A DNA stretch of 64,000 nucleotides from Lepturacanthus savala (taxonomy: Eukaryota; Chordata; Actinopteri; Scombriformes; Trichiuridae), in contig JARUPU010000033.1 in assembly GCA_030544235.1 (NCBI GenBank), positions 2,542,001 to 2,606,000 of the forward strand, given 5' to 3'. Below the pieces are notes generated by a model. That model was not told the origin of the DNA. It did no database searches and worked only from the letters and a program-made list of their open reading frames with translations. The position numbers and the translations under genes were made by a program. Positions within the stretch are counted from its first letter, which is position 1. Each line of letters starts with the position of its first letter. Below are positions 25,861 to 34,851 of the stretch, piece after piece.

Positions 25861-26166
25861 TTTGTATGCTGTTTGGGTTACAAACTCCCACCATTTATTC
25901 CTTTGGGACAGATCAGATTGCGGTTTAGGCATATAGTCTTCCGAGTGTGTAACTGGCGCGGTTGATACATAGCGTTTTGCTCTTTTGTGCGAGTGATTCT
26001 GTGTCTGTGTGAGGTTATCACCATCAAAATGCATGGAACTGTATTCAAAATGTAAAATGATGGGTATTACAATTACTATGGCCATCATCAATGAGAAACA
26101 TAATGTTCCTCTCAACCCACAACAACCAGGGCCCCTGAACGGATGCCATGGTCTGTGCTGCTCCAT
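25840..26166 (-). pseudogene. env: ERV env, leader and N-terminal piece
   Basis: The first in-frame ATG is at 26166, and the frame ends at TAG (25842-25840). It encodes a short cytoplasmic-type start (MEQHRPWHPF), a Gly/Cys-rich stretch, a strong hydrophobic segment (LMMAIVIVIPIILHF) that fits a signal anchor, a potential N-glycosylation site and a basic RAKR motif. The frame shift to the downstream env piece falls within about 25845-25865. pol ends at 26432, leaving about 265 bases before this ATG, so expression would have needed a spliced mRNA. Confidence 0.78.
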
Positions 26167-26431
26167 GATGTCAGTGTAAGTCAGTGGAGATCGTGACAGC
26201 CAACCAGTTTGTATGGTCTGTATGATAGAGGAGACAGTTTGTGTTGACACCGTTAGGTTTCCACTGTCACCTGTACCAGAGACACTGTCACTTAACAATG
26301 TGGAAAATTGTGTACAGCTGTTATTGGTGCGGTGTGGTGCGTCTTCTTGTGTCTTCTTCCTATTGTAGGTCGTTTTGAGAGCAGTGTAACTGCGTACGTC
26401 TGGTGTCAGACGCCTGTGTTTTCACACCCTG

Positions 26432-27850
26432 CTAATCATGGGTGCTATTCACAGCACTCTCGTCGTCTCTATCACTCTCAGTTTTCTCTGTCGGATCAGG
26501 AACCTTTCTGCAGTGGTTAGCGTGGATCCAGGTGGCCCTCTCAGCGACTTTCACTGGTGTCTGTGTGGTCAGCAGAACCTGGAACGGGCCCTGCCACCTG
26601 GGATGCTTCCACGTCTTCCTCCTGAAGTCTTTCACAACCACGAAGTCACCAGGTCTCAGTCTGTGCAGAGGTCCGGACGCTGGTGCTGGTAGAGCCTCTC
26701 TCACCTGGTGGCGGATATCTGAAAGAGTTTTTGTCAGGTTTATGCAGTAAGTTAACATGTCATGTTCACATAGATCAGTGGAAGGGGGAGGTGCCTTTGG
26801 GGCCCCCATTCCCACTGCAGGTGGCGCTGCAAACAGTATTTCAAATGGGCTGAGGTTAGTCTTGGACCTTTTCCACATTCTCATGTACATCAGCACTATG
26901 GTCCATGGGAGACCTGTATCATGACAACATTTAGCCAGTTTATTTTTGAGCGTTCCGTTCTCTCTCTCTACAGCTCCTCCACTGGCCGGATGGTAGGCAC
27001 AGTGTCGTCTAAGATCAATGCCTAAATATAGACTCACCTCCGTTATGGCCGTGTTGACAAAATGTGCCCCGTTGTCGCTGGATATACGGCTTGGAATACC
27101 CCACCTTGGTATTATCTCTGTCAGCAGGGCTTTGGCCACCGCAGACGCCGTTTGTTTTGAGGCTGGAAATGCTTCTACCCATTTAGACCACATGTCCACC
27201 ATTACTAGACAGTGAGATTTCCCTTCTGATGGAGTTAACTCAATGAAGTCCATCATTACATGTTGAAATGGACCCTCTGGTGGTGGGTGTGCTGCTGGTG
27301 TTGTCTGAATGGGTCTGCCTACATTGTGTGTTGTGCATATGACACATCTCTGACAGTATTTTTGTGCAAATGTCGAAAACCCTTTCGTGAACCAATTTGC
27401 ATTCATAGTTTGTTGCATCCCCCCTTTTGACACATGGTCCAACCCATGTGTCAATTTAGCAAAATGAGGGAAGAAATGAGATGGCAGACACGGTTTACCG
27501 TTAGGTCCCACCCACGAGCCTGAGCTGGTGGAGGCACCAGCTGCAGTCCAGAGGCGCTTATCAGCTGCGGAGGCAAAGGATTGGAGCGCAGAGAGAGAGG
27601 AGGGAAGTTGCTCACAGTTAACCCTTGCATAGATGTCTTCACATGGCGGGGAGGAGGAGGCAGCTGCTGACTTAGCAGCCGCGTCTGCTCGTGCGTTACC
27701 TAGAGAGACAGGGTCAGAGGCGTTAGTGTGAGCAGAACACTTACACACAGCTACAGTGGATGGTAACAAGATGGCTTCCAGGAGGCCTGCAATGAGAGTG
27801 TGATGTGAGACAGGCTTCCTATCAGACTTAAGGAAACCTCTGACGCCAAA
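26432..27850 (-). pseudogene. pol: ERV integrase
   Basis: The frame is open on the minus strand down to 26432. The N-terminal zinc-binding region ends with CQRCVIC. The catalytic core shows all three acidic residues in context: MMDFIEL (Asp), ISSDNGAHF (Asp) and GGAVERENGTLKNK (Glu). The C-terminal part has the gammaretroviral-type WQGPFQVLLTT and WIHANHCRKV motifs. Its join to RNase H lies in a different frame, with the shift near 27845-27855. The tail is Asp/Glu/Ser-rich. Confidence 0.93.
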
Positions 27851-28290
27851 GTGCACCAAAATCATGGACAACCCCGAATGCATATCTGGAATCAGTGTAG
27901 ATAGTGACCGTTTTACCATTAGCCAGTTGGCAGGCTTTAGTCAGCGCAATCAATTCGGCTGCCTGTGCAGAGAGATGGCCAGGAAGTCGTTCAGAGTGAA
28001 CAGTGCCATGGTCAGAGCAAACTGCAAAACCAGCACGTGTGTTGCCTGTTTCAGGGTCTCGTGAGGCAGAGCCATCCACGTACAGCACCATGTCTGAATT
28101 CACCAACGGGACATCAGTCAGGTCTGGGCGTGGAGAACACGTAACAGAGCTCAGCTACACAGTCATGGGGCTCGCCATCGTCTGGAAGAGGAAGCAGAGT
28201 GGATGGATTGAGAACATTACATCTTTTGACAGTAACGTTAGGCATATCGAGGAGGCACGTGTGATACCTAAGGTGGCGTGCAGCAGATGT
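27828..28290 (-). pseudogene. pol: ERV RNase H
   Basis: The frame 28290-27828 contains LYVDGSAS (first Asp), AQAAELIALTKA (Glu) and TIYTDSRYAFGV (second Asp), the standard RNase H triad context. The upstream part includes connection-domain sequence. It lies in a different frame from both neighbours, and a stop at 27828 cuts it off before integrase. Confidence 0.92.
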
Positions 28291-28433
28291 GAAGTTTTCT
28301 GCTCTGATAGAATCAGTGTGACTGCGTGTGGAACTAAGAGGGTCAGTGGAGAATATCCGACAATGTCTCTTGAAGCCACCAAGGCCTTTTCAGCCGCAGC
28401 TATTGCGGAGGCACTTAGGCATTCCTGCAGCAA
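28155..28433 (-). pseudogene. pol: ERV pol connection-domain piece
   Basis: A short minus-strand frame carries the connection region between reverse transcriptase and RNase H (ALVASRDIVGYSPLTLLVPHA). Frame changes near 28430 and 28285-28295 separate it from the segments on either side. After the second shift, the remainder of this frame to 28155 is out-of-frame noise. Confidence 0.8.
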
Positions 28434-28917
28434 CAGGATCTAATTTTCCTGAAAAATAGGCAACAGGGCGGAGCCTGTCCCCGTGTGGCTGCAGGAGGAC
28501 AGAAGTCATACAACCTGCCCTCTCATCGACGGTCTGAGTGAATGGTTTTGAGGGATCTGGTAACGCCAGGGTGGGCGGGGTCTGCAGACTCAGCTTGAGG
28601 GAGACGAACGCCTCCTCAGCTTCTGGCGTCCAGTCAACAGGAGAGGACAAAGTCTTTCCCGGACCATAACACAAGGCTCTCAGAGGTTTTTCTGTTTCAG
28701 AGAAATGTGGAACAAAACACCTGCAGTACGAACACATACCAAGAAATGACATGAGTTGTTTGACAGTGTTTGGCTTAGGAATCTGCTGAATTGATGCTAT
28801 GTGTTTTTTAGACATGGTTTTGCCTTCAGCTGTGATTACATGTCCCAGAAACGTTACTTTCTCTTGAACAAACTGTAACTTTGACAGGCTAGCCTTGTGC
28901 CCTTCCCCCGCCAGGTG
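28390..28917 (-). pseudogene. pol: ERV reverse transcriptase thumb/connection, downstream of an in-frame stop
   Basis: This stretch continues the upstream reverse-transcriptase frame after a single in-frame TGA at 28920-28918. It shows FLGHVITAEGK and SFLGMCSYCRCFVPHFSE, characteristic of the retroviral thumb region, then a connection segment ending in VAYFSGKLDPVAAG. Confidence 0.9.
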
Positions 28918-30492
28918 TCAGAGAAGGGATAGAGTGTCTGTTTTACACTGCTCTTGTGTGGGGCTACAGATCATTACATCATCAACATATTGCAGCAGGG
29001 CAGTCCCCTCGGTTAACTGTAGGGGCACCAGAGACTCACGTAATGCAGCATTGTAGATGGACGGTGACTCTGTGTAGCCTTGACAGAGACGGGTGAATGT
29101 GTAGCCCTCTCCATCAAACTGAAAAGCGAACCAGAACTGTGAATCTTTATGAACTGGAACACTGAAAAAAGCGTTAGACAAATCAACAACTGAGAACCAT
29201 TTGGCATCAGGTGGAACCTGTGCTAGCAGAGTGTAGGGATTAGGAACAACCGGTGTTCGTGCATGTACTGCTGCATTGACTGCTTTCAGATCTTGAACAA
29301 AACGCCATTCTGGGGCGGCGGGCGGTTCTCTGGCTTTCTGTACTGGGAATATCGGTGTGCACACTGGTGAATCATTACATGGGACTATCACGCCGGCCTC
29401 TAAGAGAGAATGGAAAACAGGGCGTATGCCTTCAATTGCATCTCGACGGAGTGGATATTGCTGTTTTTTCGGTCTGTAATCAGATTTAGGTGTTACAACT
29501 ACAGGCTCACAGTTTTTTATTAAGCCTACGTCATATTTCCCCTTAGTCCACAGATGCTCTGGCAGTTTCTCCAAATCAGGATGTATGTCAGATGCTTTAA
29601 GTAAGGTCTGAGTAGCTGGACCCTCATTTACTACCACGACTGATCGCAGAGCGGGAAAATGTTGATTATGTGCAGTTCTATAAACTTCCCCTTTGCTGGA
29701 ATACCACACCCCTTTATCAGATGTCTCAGTCCAGTCAGTCAGCAGGTGGCATTGTTTTACCCACGGCCCTAAGTCATGCCATTCATCGGTTTTAGCTTTA
29801 GCGAGAGAAATGTGTGGGCTGGAGTCAGAAATCATAAGCAGTCCAGTCTGAGTCGGTGTTAGTGTCACAGAGATAGCGCTGCGCAGAGTGTTCCAAAACA
29901 AAGTGGATGTTGCCAAAACATTTAAATCACGGTACCATTCAGCCTCATACTCTGTGTCTGGTCCCAATGAAACATGGGAAGTGCAGTGTAAAGCTTCTGA
30001 TTGCATGAAGTCAGAGTTAGGACTACACACCAGTGCCGCTTTAGCCGTCATTATTGAAGCGGTGGGGAATGGAATCCACCACTGATAAGCATACAGTGGA
30101 GGAGGTGTTAATGTCACACACTGCAGCATTTGTGAAGACTCTTCTACAGGAGTCCTGGAGGCTTTTACTCCCTCTGATGTTGAGATTAGATTTATCCCAA
30201 ATTTAAGCATGAGATCTCTACCAAGCAGATTAACTGGACAAACTTTGGATAGTAGAAATGAATGTTGTAATTTGGTGGCGGGCAACTCACACATTAATGG
30301 GGCTGTATATGGTTCCGTGACCATATTACCGCATGCGCCAATAGTTTGTGCACATCTCCCGCTCAGGGGAGCATCAGGCATTTCTGAGATTTTTATTACT
30401 GACTGAGTGGCGCCTGAGTCCACTAGAAACTCTGCGGCGGTTGGCAGGCAGTCTGGGTGACGAACACATCCGGACCCTCCTCCTCCTCCTCC
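28918..30492 (-). pseudogene. pol: ERV protease and reverse transcriptase
   Basis: The frame opens after a TGA at 30495-30493 and runs to TGA at 28918. The aspartic protease active site is EFLVDSGATQS, with Ser in place of the commoner Thr, followed downstream by NLLGRDLM. Reverse-transcriptase blocks follow: WRFVQDLKAVN, FSVVDLSNAFFSVPV, and the catalytic LLQYVDDVMI. The usual LPQG motif is LCQG here. The frame is offset from gag, and a run of six GGA repeats lies in the junction, so the gag-pro expression mode cannot be read from this copy. Confidence 0.92.
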
Positions 30493-30500
30493 TCACTGGA

Positions 30501-32201
30501 TCAATCTGACTGTCTCCATGGCTCCTCAGCCCCTTCTGTGGGCGGAGCTCGCGGCATTTGGTCATCTCTGCGGCCTTCCCAGCGACCTCTGCCACTTGGC
30601 CTGGCTGGATAAGGGCAGTCTCTGATCCAGTGCCCTGTTTGGCCACACCGGAAGCATTTCTCATCTTCTGGTTGAAGGTGCCGGGGTGCTGATCTCATGC
30701 GTTGTCCCTGTCGGCCCCCCCGGGAGGACCTACGCTCTCTTCCGTGTCCTCCTCCCTGTTGTCGTTGTTGCCCAGGGTGAGAAAACGCTTGCAGCAGTTG
30801 GAGTTTGGCTCTGTGTTTCACCTCTTCTTTTTTCTTTTTCTCCTGGTCTCTTTTGTCATTCAGTCGCTTGTGGACATGATCAGCATGGCGAAGCAATTCA
30901 ACCAGGCGAACAGCTGCACTTTCCGCTGCCACACATGAATCGAGTGTGGCTGTTTTCACCTCAGGAAGCAGTCCTCCAAGAAAGCAGCTTTTGAGGAGGC
31001 CTTCAAACGGTGTCATGATGTCACCCGGGTAATTGGGAGGACGCGGGAGCCCTCCGTGGCATGCAAATACCTTGTCCAGCCTTATCAGGTACTCGCTGGG
31101 GGTCTCCTCAGTGTTCTGGGTGCATGTGTGTACTTGGGACAGATCGTTATCCACGACAAATGTCTCTCTTATCAGCCGGATCAGCTCCGTAACGAAGAGA
31201 CGATATCGGGCGTCCACGGCCCCCCCTGTTCCATTCGTTTCCCAGTTGACGACTGTAGGGCGGCTTTCTTCCTCCGCTGCAAAGGCGCCCCGGATTTTGG
31301 AGAACTGGACACTGTCCATTTGTGCCATTAGCAGGCGGCGAAGCTCGAAGGATGTGGGCATGAATTCACGGATGAACTGTATGAGGTGTCTCGCATAACT
31401 CTCACCTCCTTCAGAGAGTTTAGGGAGATGAGCAGATGCTCTTCTCAGGTCCTCTTCTGTCCATGGGCGGTGTACCAGCGCTGTGCCCTCATGCCCCATA
31501 ACCTGTATCATCGGCAGGTTGACGACAGGTGATGCGCCCATACGATCACTGGAGCTGTCATTTCCCTCAGTTGCAGCAGCTGCCCCCCCTCCTTCTCCCA
31601 GCCCCTGCTCCGTTCGTGCTCTGGTCCGGCTGCTGATGGGAACGCTGCCAGGAGAAAGGTGAGCATTGGCTGCGGGCAGGGAGCTGTCATCAGGACGGAA
31701 TGGCCTCGGCCGGTTATATGGTGGTGGCCCCTGTGGCGGTGGTGGAGGTGCAGGTGGAGCTGGTGGAGGTGCTGGAGGGTACGGAGTGGCGTCAAGCAGA
31801 GACCCGCCATGGCCTGTAAGACATGGATACAGAGAAGCATGTGTGTGTGTTTCATCTGGCTTTTCTTTTTTTCCTTCTACTTTCAGCGCAGTGAGCTGTT
31901 TAGTTAGCTTTTTTCTCTCCCTCAGTTCACTCTCAGTCTCCCACATTTTTAGGCATGTTTCTTGATGTTCTAATTGTAGGATATTTTTTCCCCTTATCAG
32001 TTTCTTTTTCAATAATTTGTTTTTTTCCTCCTGCAAACTGTCCCTCAATTTTTTCACCTGATTTTCACTCAAGGATCCCCCTGGAGGGAAACCATGGCAT
32101 TCAACCCAATAATTTAAACACGACACGCTGTTTTCCCCATATTTCCTCCTCATAAATGCAGCTATCGGGCTGTCGGGCATTTTACTCCCCCTGTTCCCCA
32201 T
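30501..32201 (-). CDS. gag: ERV Gag polyprotein, intact frame of 566 codons
   Basis: ATG at 32201 begins MGNRGSK, a myristoylation-type N-terminus. The frame is open to TGA at 30503-30501. A coiled-coil-like Lys/Glu-rich region (about residues 45-115) is followed by a proline tract with a PPPY late-domain motif (about 155-165), a capsid-like helical region (about 230-450), a basic Arg/Gly-rich stretch and one CCHC zinc knuckle, CFRCGQTGHWIRDC, near residue 525. This is the only ERV gene without an obvious break. It would form the virion core; here it is only a genomic relic or a potential source of Gag. Confidence 0.93.
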   Translation of the reverse strand: MGNRGSKMPDSPIAAFMRRKYGENSVSCLNYWVECHGFPPGGSLSENQVKKLRDSLQEEKNKLLKKKLIRGKNILQLEHQETCLKMWETESELRERKKLTKQLTALKVEGKKEKPDETHTHASLYPCLTGHGGSLLDATPYPPAPPPAPPAPPPPPQGPPPYNRPRPFRPDDSSLPAANAHLSPGSVPISSRTRARTEQGLGEGGGAAAATEGNDSSSDRMGASPVVNLPMIQVMGHEGTALVHRPWTEEDLRRASAHLPKLSEGGESYARHLIQFIREFMPTSFELRRLLMAQMDSVQFSKIRGAFAAEEESRPTVVNWETNGTGGAVDARYRLFVTELIRLIRETFVVDNDLSQVHTCTQNTEETPSEYLIRLDKVFACHGGLPRPPNYPGDIMTPFEGLLKSCFLGGLLPEVKTATLDSCVAAESAAVRLVELLRHADHVHKRLNDKRDQEKKKKEEVKHRAKLQLLQAFSHPGQQRQQGGGHGRERRSSRGGRQGQRMRSAPRHLQPEDEKCFRCGQTGHWIRDCPYPARPSGRGRWEGRRDDQMPRAPPTEGAEEPWRQSD

Positions 32202-32244
32202 ACTTTTTTTTTTTTTTCCAGTGGAATTTGTGAAATGCTATTTC

Positions 32245-32421
32245 ACGGGACTCTAACCCTTCAGTAGAATTTGTGCACGGGACTCTAACCCTTCAGTAGA
32301 ATGTGTGCACGGGACTCTAACCCTTCAGTAGAATTTGTGCACGGGACTCTAACCCTTCAGTAGAATTTGTGCACGGGACTCTAACCCTTCAGTAGAATTT
32401 GTGCACGGGACTCTAACCCTT
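32245..32421 (-). repeat. 32-bp tandem repeat in the ERV leader, five and a half copies
   Basis: Units at 32245, 32277, 32309, 32341 and 32373, plus a partial unit at 32405, repeat ACGGGACTCTAACCC followed by TTCAGTAGAATTTGTGC. Each unit junction contains the palindrome GTGCAC. It lies between the PBS and gag, where packaging and dimerisation signals are expected. One unit has G for T (AATGTGTGC). Confidence 0.95.
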
Positions 32422-32518
32422 GTGTGTATTAAAACAAAAACCCCTTGTATACAGCACTATATTTCACAGACGGTCACTTCAGTGTATATTATCATTAAAT
32501 AGTTTTCAGAACAACAGC

Positions 32519-32533
32519 ATCTCACCCGTTGTA
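32519..32533 (-). promoter_or_regulatory. Candidate major splice donor of the ERV leader
   Basis: The minus strand reads ACAACGG|GTGAGATG near 32527, a reasonable 5' splice site between the PBS and gag. Env needs a spliced message and this is the best donor I see, but other sites are possible. Confidence 0.35.
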
Positions 32534-32701
32534 TGAAGTGGGACTTCTTTCTAGGAGATCCTCTCGGAGTCAGCCACACGATCAGGATCACGTCGGTCTC
32601 CTCATCTCTGAACGATTGCTGGAGGTAGGAGAAGAACTCTCTGGTTCCCGGCGGCGCCGCCTCCGACGTCCCCTGTGTTCGTCCGGCGGACTCTCGGAAG
32701 G

Positions 32702-32719
32702 ATCCCACTTCTGACACCA
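32702..32719 (-). promoter_or_regulatory. Primer-binding site, tRNA-Leu type
   Basis: The minus strand reads TGGTGTCAGAAGTGGGAT three bases after the LTR end. It complements the 3' end of vertebrate leucine tRNAs whose acceptor side ends in CTGACA plus CCA. Which leucine isoacceptor matches best cannot be settled here. Confidence 0.75.
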
Positions 32720-32722
32720 AAT

Positions 32723-33126
32723 TGTTGTGGTAATTTCGTCCTGTATTACCAAGGGTTCGTAAGTCCCACAATGAAGAAGACAAGTCTGTGAAATGAAGTG
32801 CCTTAGATTTATTTCTGGATCTGCAGAGTCAGAAAACAGTCACAATCATATACAAGTATATGAAGAGTGACCGGGCGTCATGCGGAGAAGAATGAGCACC
32901 GTTCTCTCTGTCAGAGCGTTTCTTATGTAGAAAGAGAGATAGGTTACAGATATGTTTTGAGAACAGTTAGATAGGTTACAAACATGTTTGGGAACAGTTT
33001 GCCCCAGGGAGAGTACGTAAGTACGGAGACAAGGCCTATCTGCACCCTTGACGTCAACCATAAAGAGGACAAGATAATAGAAACTAACTAAAACTGAATC
33101 AATGGTCATAACTATTTTCTCTCACA
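32723..33126 (-). repeat. ERV 5' LTR, 404 bp
   Basis: It starts TGTGAGAG at 33126 and ends ACAACA at 32723. It contains a CRE-like TGACGTCA about 70 bp from the start (33049-33056) and a polyadenylation signal AATAAA near 32813. It abuts a splice donor of the host element: only eight intron bases (GTATCTAC) separate exon 33135-33245 from the LTR. Confidence 0.93.
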
Positions 33127-33134
33127 GTAGATAC

Positions 33135-33245
33135 CTTCTTGGGGGAGTTCAAGGCAGGGACCATGGCCTCCTGCAGCTGCCTGGAAGCAGCAGCAAACAG
33201 GAGGCCAGCGAGGACCGGCATCCCCACGTTGTGGCTGAGGTGAAC
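33135..33245 (-). CDS. SGNH-like domain, C-terminal exon (DxxH block)
   Basis: A 111-nt, 37-codon exon between acceptor CTGACAG and donor AAG|GTATCT. It starts VHLSHNVGMPVLAGLL. With the last residues of the previous exon (WARDG) this forms DGVH, the Asp-x-x-His block of SGNH hydrolases. The phase agrees with the preceding exon. The donor is eight bases from the ERV, so the following intron now holds 9.2 kb of provirus. Confidence 0.65.
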
Positions 33246-33388
33246 CTGTCAGAGAAAACACACAAAACAAAACACAACTCAACAGCCAACCTGCATCTGG
33301 CATGAAACCAACATTTATATCTACCAACAGAAACAGGTGAACATTAACTGTGTGTCAGGGTGTGTTACGTATTAAGTCTTATACTTAC

Positions 33389-33456
33389 ACCGTCCCTGGC
33401 CCACAGGTCCCTCTGGGTCAGGGGGAAGGAACGCGCCGCCGGCAGGAACCTGACAC
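33389..33456 (-). CDS. SGNH-like domain exon
   Basis: A 68-nt exon between acceptor TTTTACAG and donor GGT|GTAAGT. It encodes VRFLPAARSFPLTQRDLWARDG, in phase with the exons on either side (MG|VRFLP upstream and DG|VHLS downstream). It supplies the Asp of the DxxH block. Confidence 0.62.
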
Positions 33457-33557
33457 CTGTAAAACAAACATTAGATTAGACTGATGAAACTGACTTAAAC
33501 TGACACCTGTAATACACATTACATAGGCAGAAATAGTCTATGTATATCTCTACGTAC

Positions 33558-33656
33558 CCATTCATGCCGCTGCCTCCTGGTTGCGGTGCCGCAGGGCGTC
33601 GTTCTACTCCGGTGGAACAGCCAGCCTGGGGGGGATGGAGAGTCCAGGACACACAC
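33558..33656 (-). pseudogene. SGNH-like domain exon with frameshift and stops
   Basis: A 99-nt exon between acceptor CTCCAG and donor TGG|GTACGT. It begins VCVLDSP in phase with the upstream exon, then shifts frame at a run of seven C. The other frame reads RLAVPPE, a TAG stop, then ALRHRNQEAAA, a TGA and MG, which joins the next exon in phase. The breaks show this gene copy is not functional. Confidence 0.6.
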
Positions 33657-33837
33657 CTGGAGAAGATTTGTTCAGTAAACAGGACAAGATCTCAAAATGT
33701 TTGTAGAAATCTCTGACTGTGTCCAGGAATCATCATCTGTGTCTCCACCTTCAATGGTTGGGTAACGTACTCAACTTCAAACATGTTCTGAAATCAATCA
33801 TGGAATTATCTAGTCATAATAAGTCAAAGTAACTTAC

Positions 33838-34110
33838 ACTGCTGCAGGCAGCCCGGGCGGTGGTCACCAGCCTCTGGAAGTCTGTAGCCGAATCTGAAAG
33901 AGAAACTCTACGGTCCAGGTTATTACTGGGAGCAAACACAATGACTGCCTCGGGAGTGCGAGGCAGAGATAAATTTCGTACCTCGACCTCTACGGCGCTG
34001 GCCTTGGCTCCAGGGACGGAGAGGTGCCCGAAGGAGATCCCCCTCACCGGCATGGCCACAATTCCCTCCACGAATGAACGCAGATGGGAATCGCTGACCA
34101 TGAGGACAAA
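33838..34110 (-). CDS. SGNH-hydrolase-like domain, main exon
   Basis: A 273-nt, 91-codon exon between acceptor TTTTGCAG and donor AGT|GTAAGT, open throughout. It begins FVLMVSDSHLRSF, where DSH gives the nucleophile-Ser block. A beta-strand-like stretch (GISFGHLSVPGAKAS) and VIVFAPSNNL, with the Asn block, follow. Together with DGVH in exon 33135-33245, the three recognisable SGNH blocks occur in the correct order. Enzymes of this fold hydrolyse esters or act as lipases and acetyl-esterases. The substrate here is unknown. I recall similar multi-copy predicted proteins in fish genomes that precede helicase-like sequence; that is memory, not a search. Confidence 0.7.
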
Positions 34111-34199
34111 CTGCAAAAGAAAAGCATGTTTAAGATGTGCAAATCCTCCAAAGATAGTCTGATATCAATTAGTCTATGGAAACTGGGAACAAGCCATAC

Positions 34200-34300
34200 C
34201 TTGTCTGCTGAAGGGGGAGGAACCACGACCTTCTTGGTGTGCCTGGTGTAGAGGGAACTGGGCAAGGTCACCGGATGGTGACGCCTGCCACAGCCCCGAC
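34200..34300 (-). CDS. Basic exon upstream of the SGNH-like domain
   Basis: A 101-nt exon with acceptor TTCTACAG and donor AAG|GTATGG. The frame that joins the SGNH exon in phase reads RGCGRRHHPVTLPSSL and then KKVVVPPPSADK. It is basic and Cys/His-containing, with no named domain. The phase at its 5' junction does not match the preceding exon, hinting at a lost base or a different splice choice. Confidence 0.5.
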
Positions 34301-34434
34301 CTGTAGAAATACAACAAAGGAGATCAAGGTCTGGAACACTTTAAATGAAAAAAAGCCAAGATAACCATTTACTGATGAGTAACAAGAAACGACACGTCAT
34401 AGACACATTAAAATAAAAGGAGTGGGTCACGTAC

Positions 34435-34510
34435 CAGGCCAGAAGCCAGGGAGGACGAGGTCCTACCTGGGGGACACCTGCCGTGCAGCAGGGACCGACA
34501 GGCAGGGCAC
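34435..34510 (-). CDS. Cys-rich exon (CPAC motif)
   Basis: A 76-nt exon between acceptor TTCATCAG and donor CTG|GTACGT. One frame gives CPACRSLLHGRCPPG, a zinc-ribbon-like Cys pattern, and looks real. The frame dictated by the preceding exon instead reaches a TAG, so this copy is probably frameshifted. Confidence 0.45.
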
Positions 34511-34612
34511 CTGATGAAGGAAACAGCAATGACAACAGTCAGGATTCAATCACTGGAGGATGATTCATTAGAAATAACAACCGAACAAATAACCAACCAG
34601 AGGGAGGCTTAC

Positions 34613-34744
34613 CTTTGCAGGTGGGGACTCCGTGGCGACGGTCCTCAGGGTCCAGACTTCAGGTGGGTGGTGCGTATTACAGAGGCAGACTGTCAGAGGA
34701 CTGGATGATGATGCTGGTTTTGATGTGTAAATGGTGACGCGGTT
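34613..34744 (-). CDS. Exon of the Helitron-like gene, unknown domain
   Basis: A 132-nt, 44-codon exon between acceptor TTCTCAG and donor AAAG|GTAAGC, open in the phase set by the start exon. It contains NRVTIYTSKPASSSS and VWTLRTVATESPPAK. Part of it recurs in copy 2 (about 54348-54415). No domain is recognised. Confidence 0.5.
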
Positions 34745-34778
34745 CTGAGAAGACATGGGATGTAGATGGTGCAGTTAC

Positions 34779-34851
34779 CTCCTGGAACTGAAGGTCCAGC
34801 GGCCTCCAGCACAGCGTCCGGGCCCGGGAGCACTTCCCCTTCCGTGGCATC
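34779..34851 (-). CDS. Start-codon exon of the Helitron-like gene
   Basis: A 73-nt exon with acceptor TGTGCAG and donor GAG|GTAACT. ATG at 34850 opens a basic N-terminus, MPRKGKCSRARTLCWR, that runs in phase to the donor. In copy 2 the equivalent exon (about 54461-54525) lacks its last 15 or so bases and the donor, so that copy could not splice. Confidence 0.55.

Larger units (their letters stand above)
23939..33126 (-). mobile_element. Endogenous retrovirus, near full length (9.2 kb), coding-defective
   Basis: A complete minus-strand provirus layout is present: 5' LTR (32723-33126), PBS (32702-32719), leader, gag, pro-pol, env, PPT (24311-24322) and 3' LTR (23939-24310). Gag has a single CCHC knuckle and a PPPY late motif. 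Env has a furin-type site and a CX6CC motif. This suggests a gammaretrovirus-like class of fish ERV. The LTRs differ by T24078/C32900, G24091/A32913 and a 6-bp indel, so insertion is recent. The 3' LTR lacks the last 38 bases present in the 5' LTR, and no target-site duplication is visible, so one flank has been deleted. pol and env carry stops and frameshifts. Confidence 0.95.

Noticed and set aside
30374..30664. Open frame overlapping gag end and protease start
   Set aside because: Third-frame by-product with an Arg run from the GGA repeat. The protease active site is in another frame.
32277..32421. Telomere-like GGGTTAG in the ERV leader repeat
   Set aside because: The motif occurs once per 32-bp unit and is not tandem. 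It is a coincidental part of the leader repeat.
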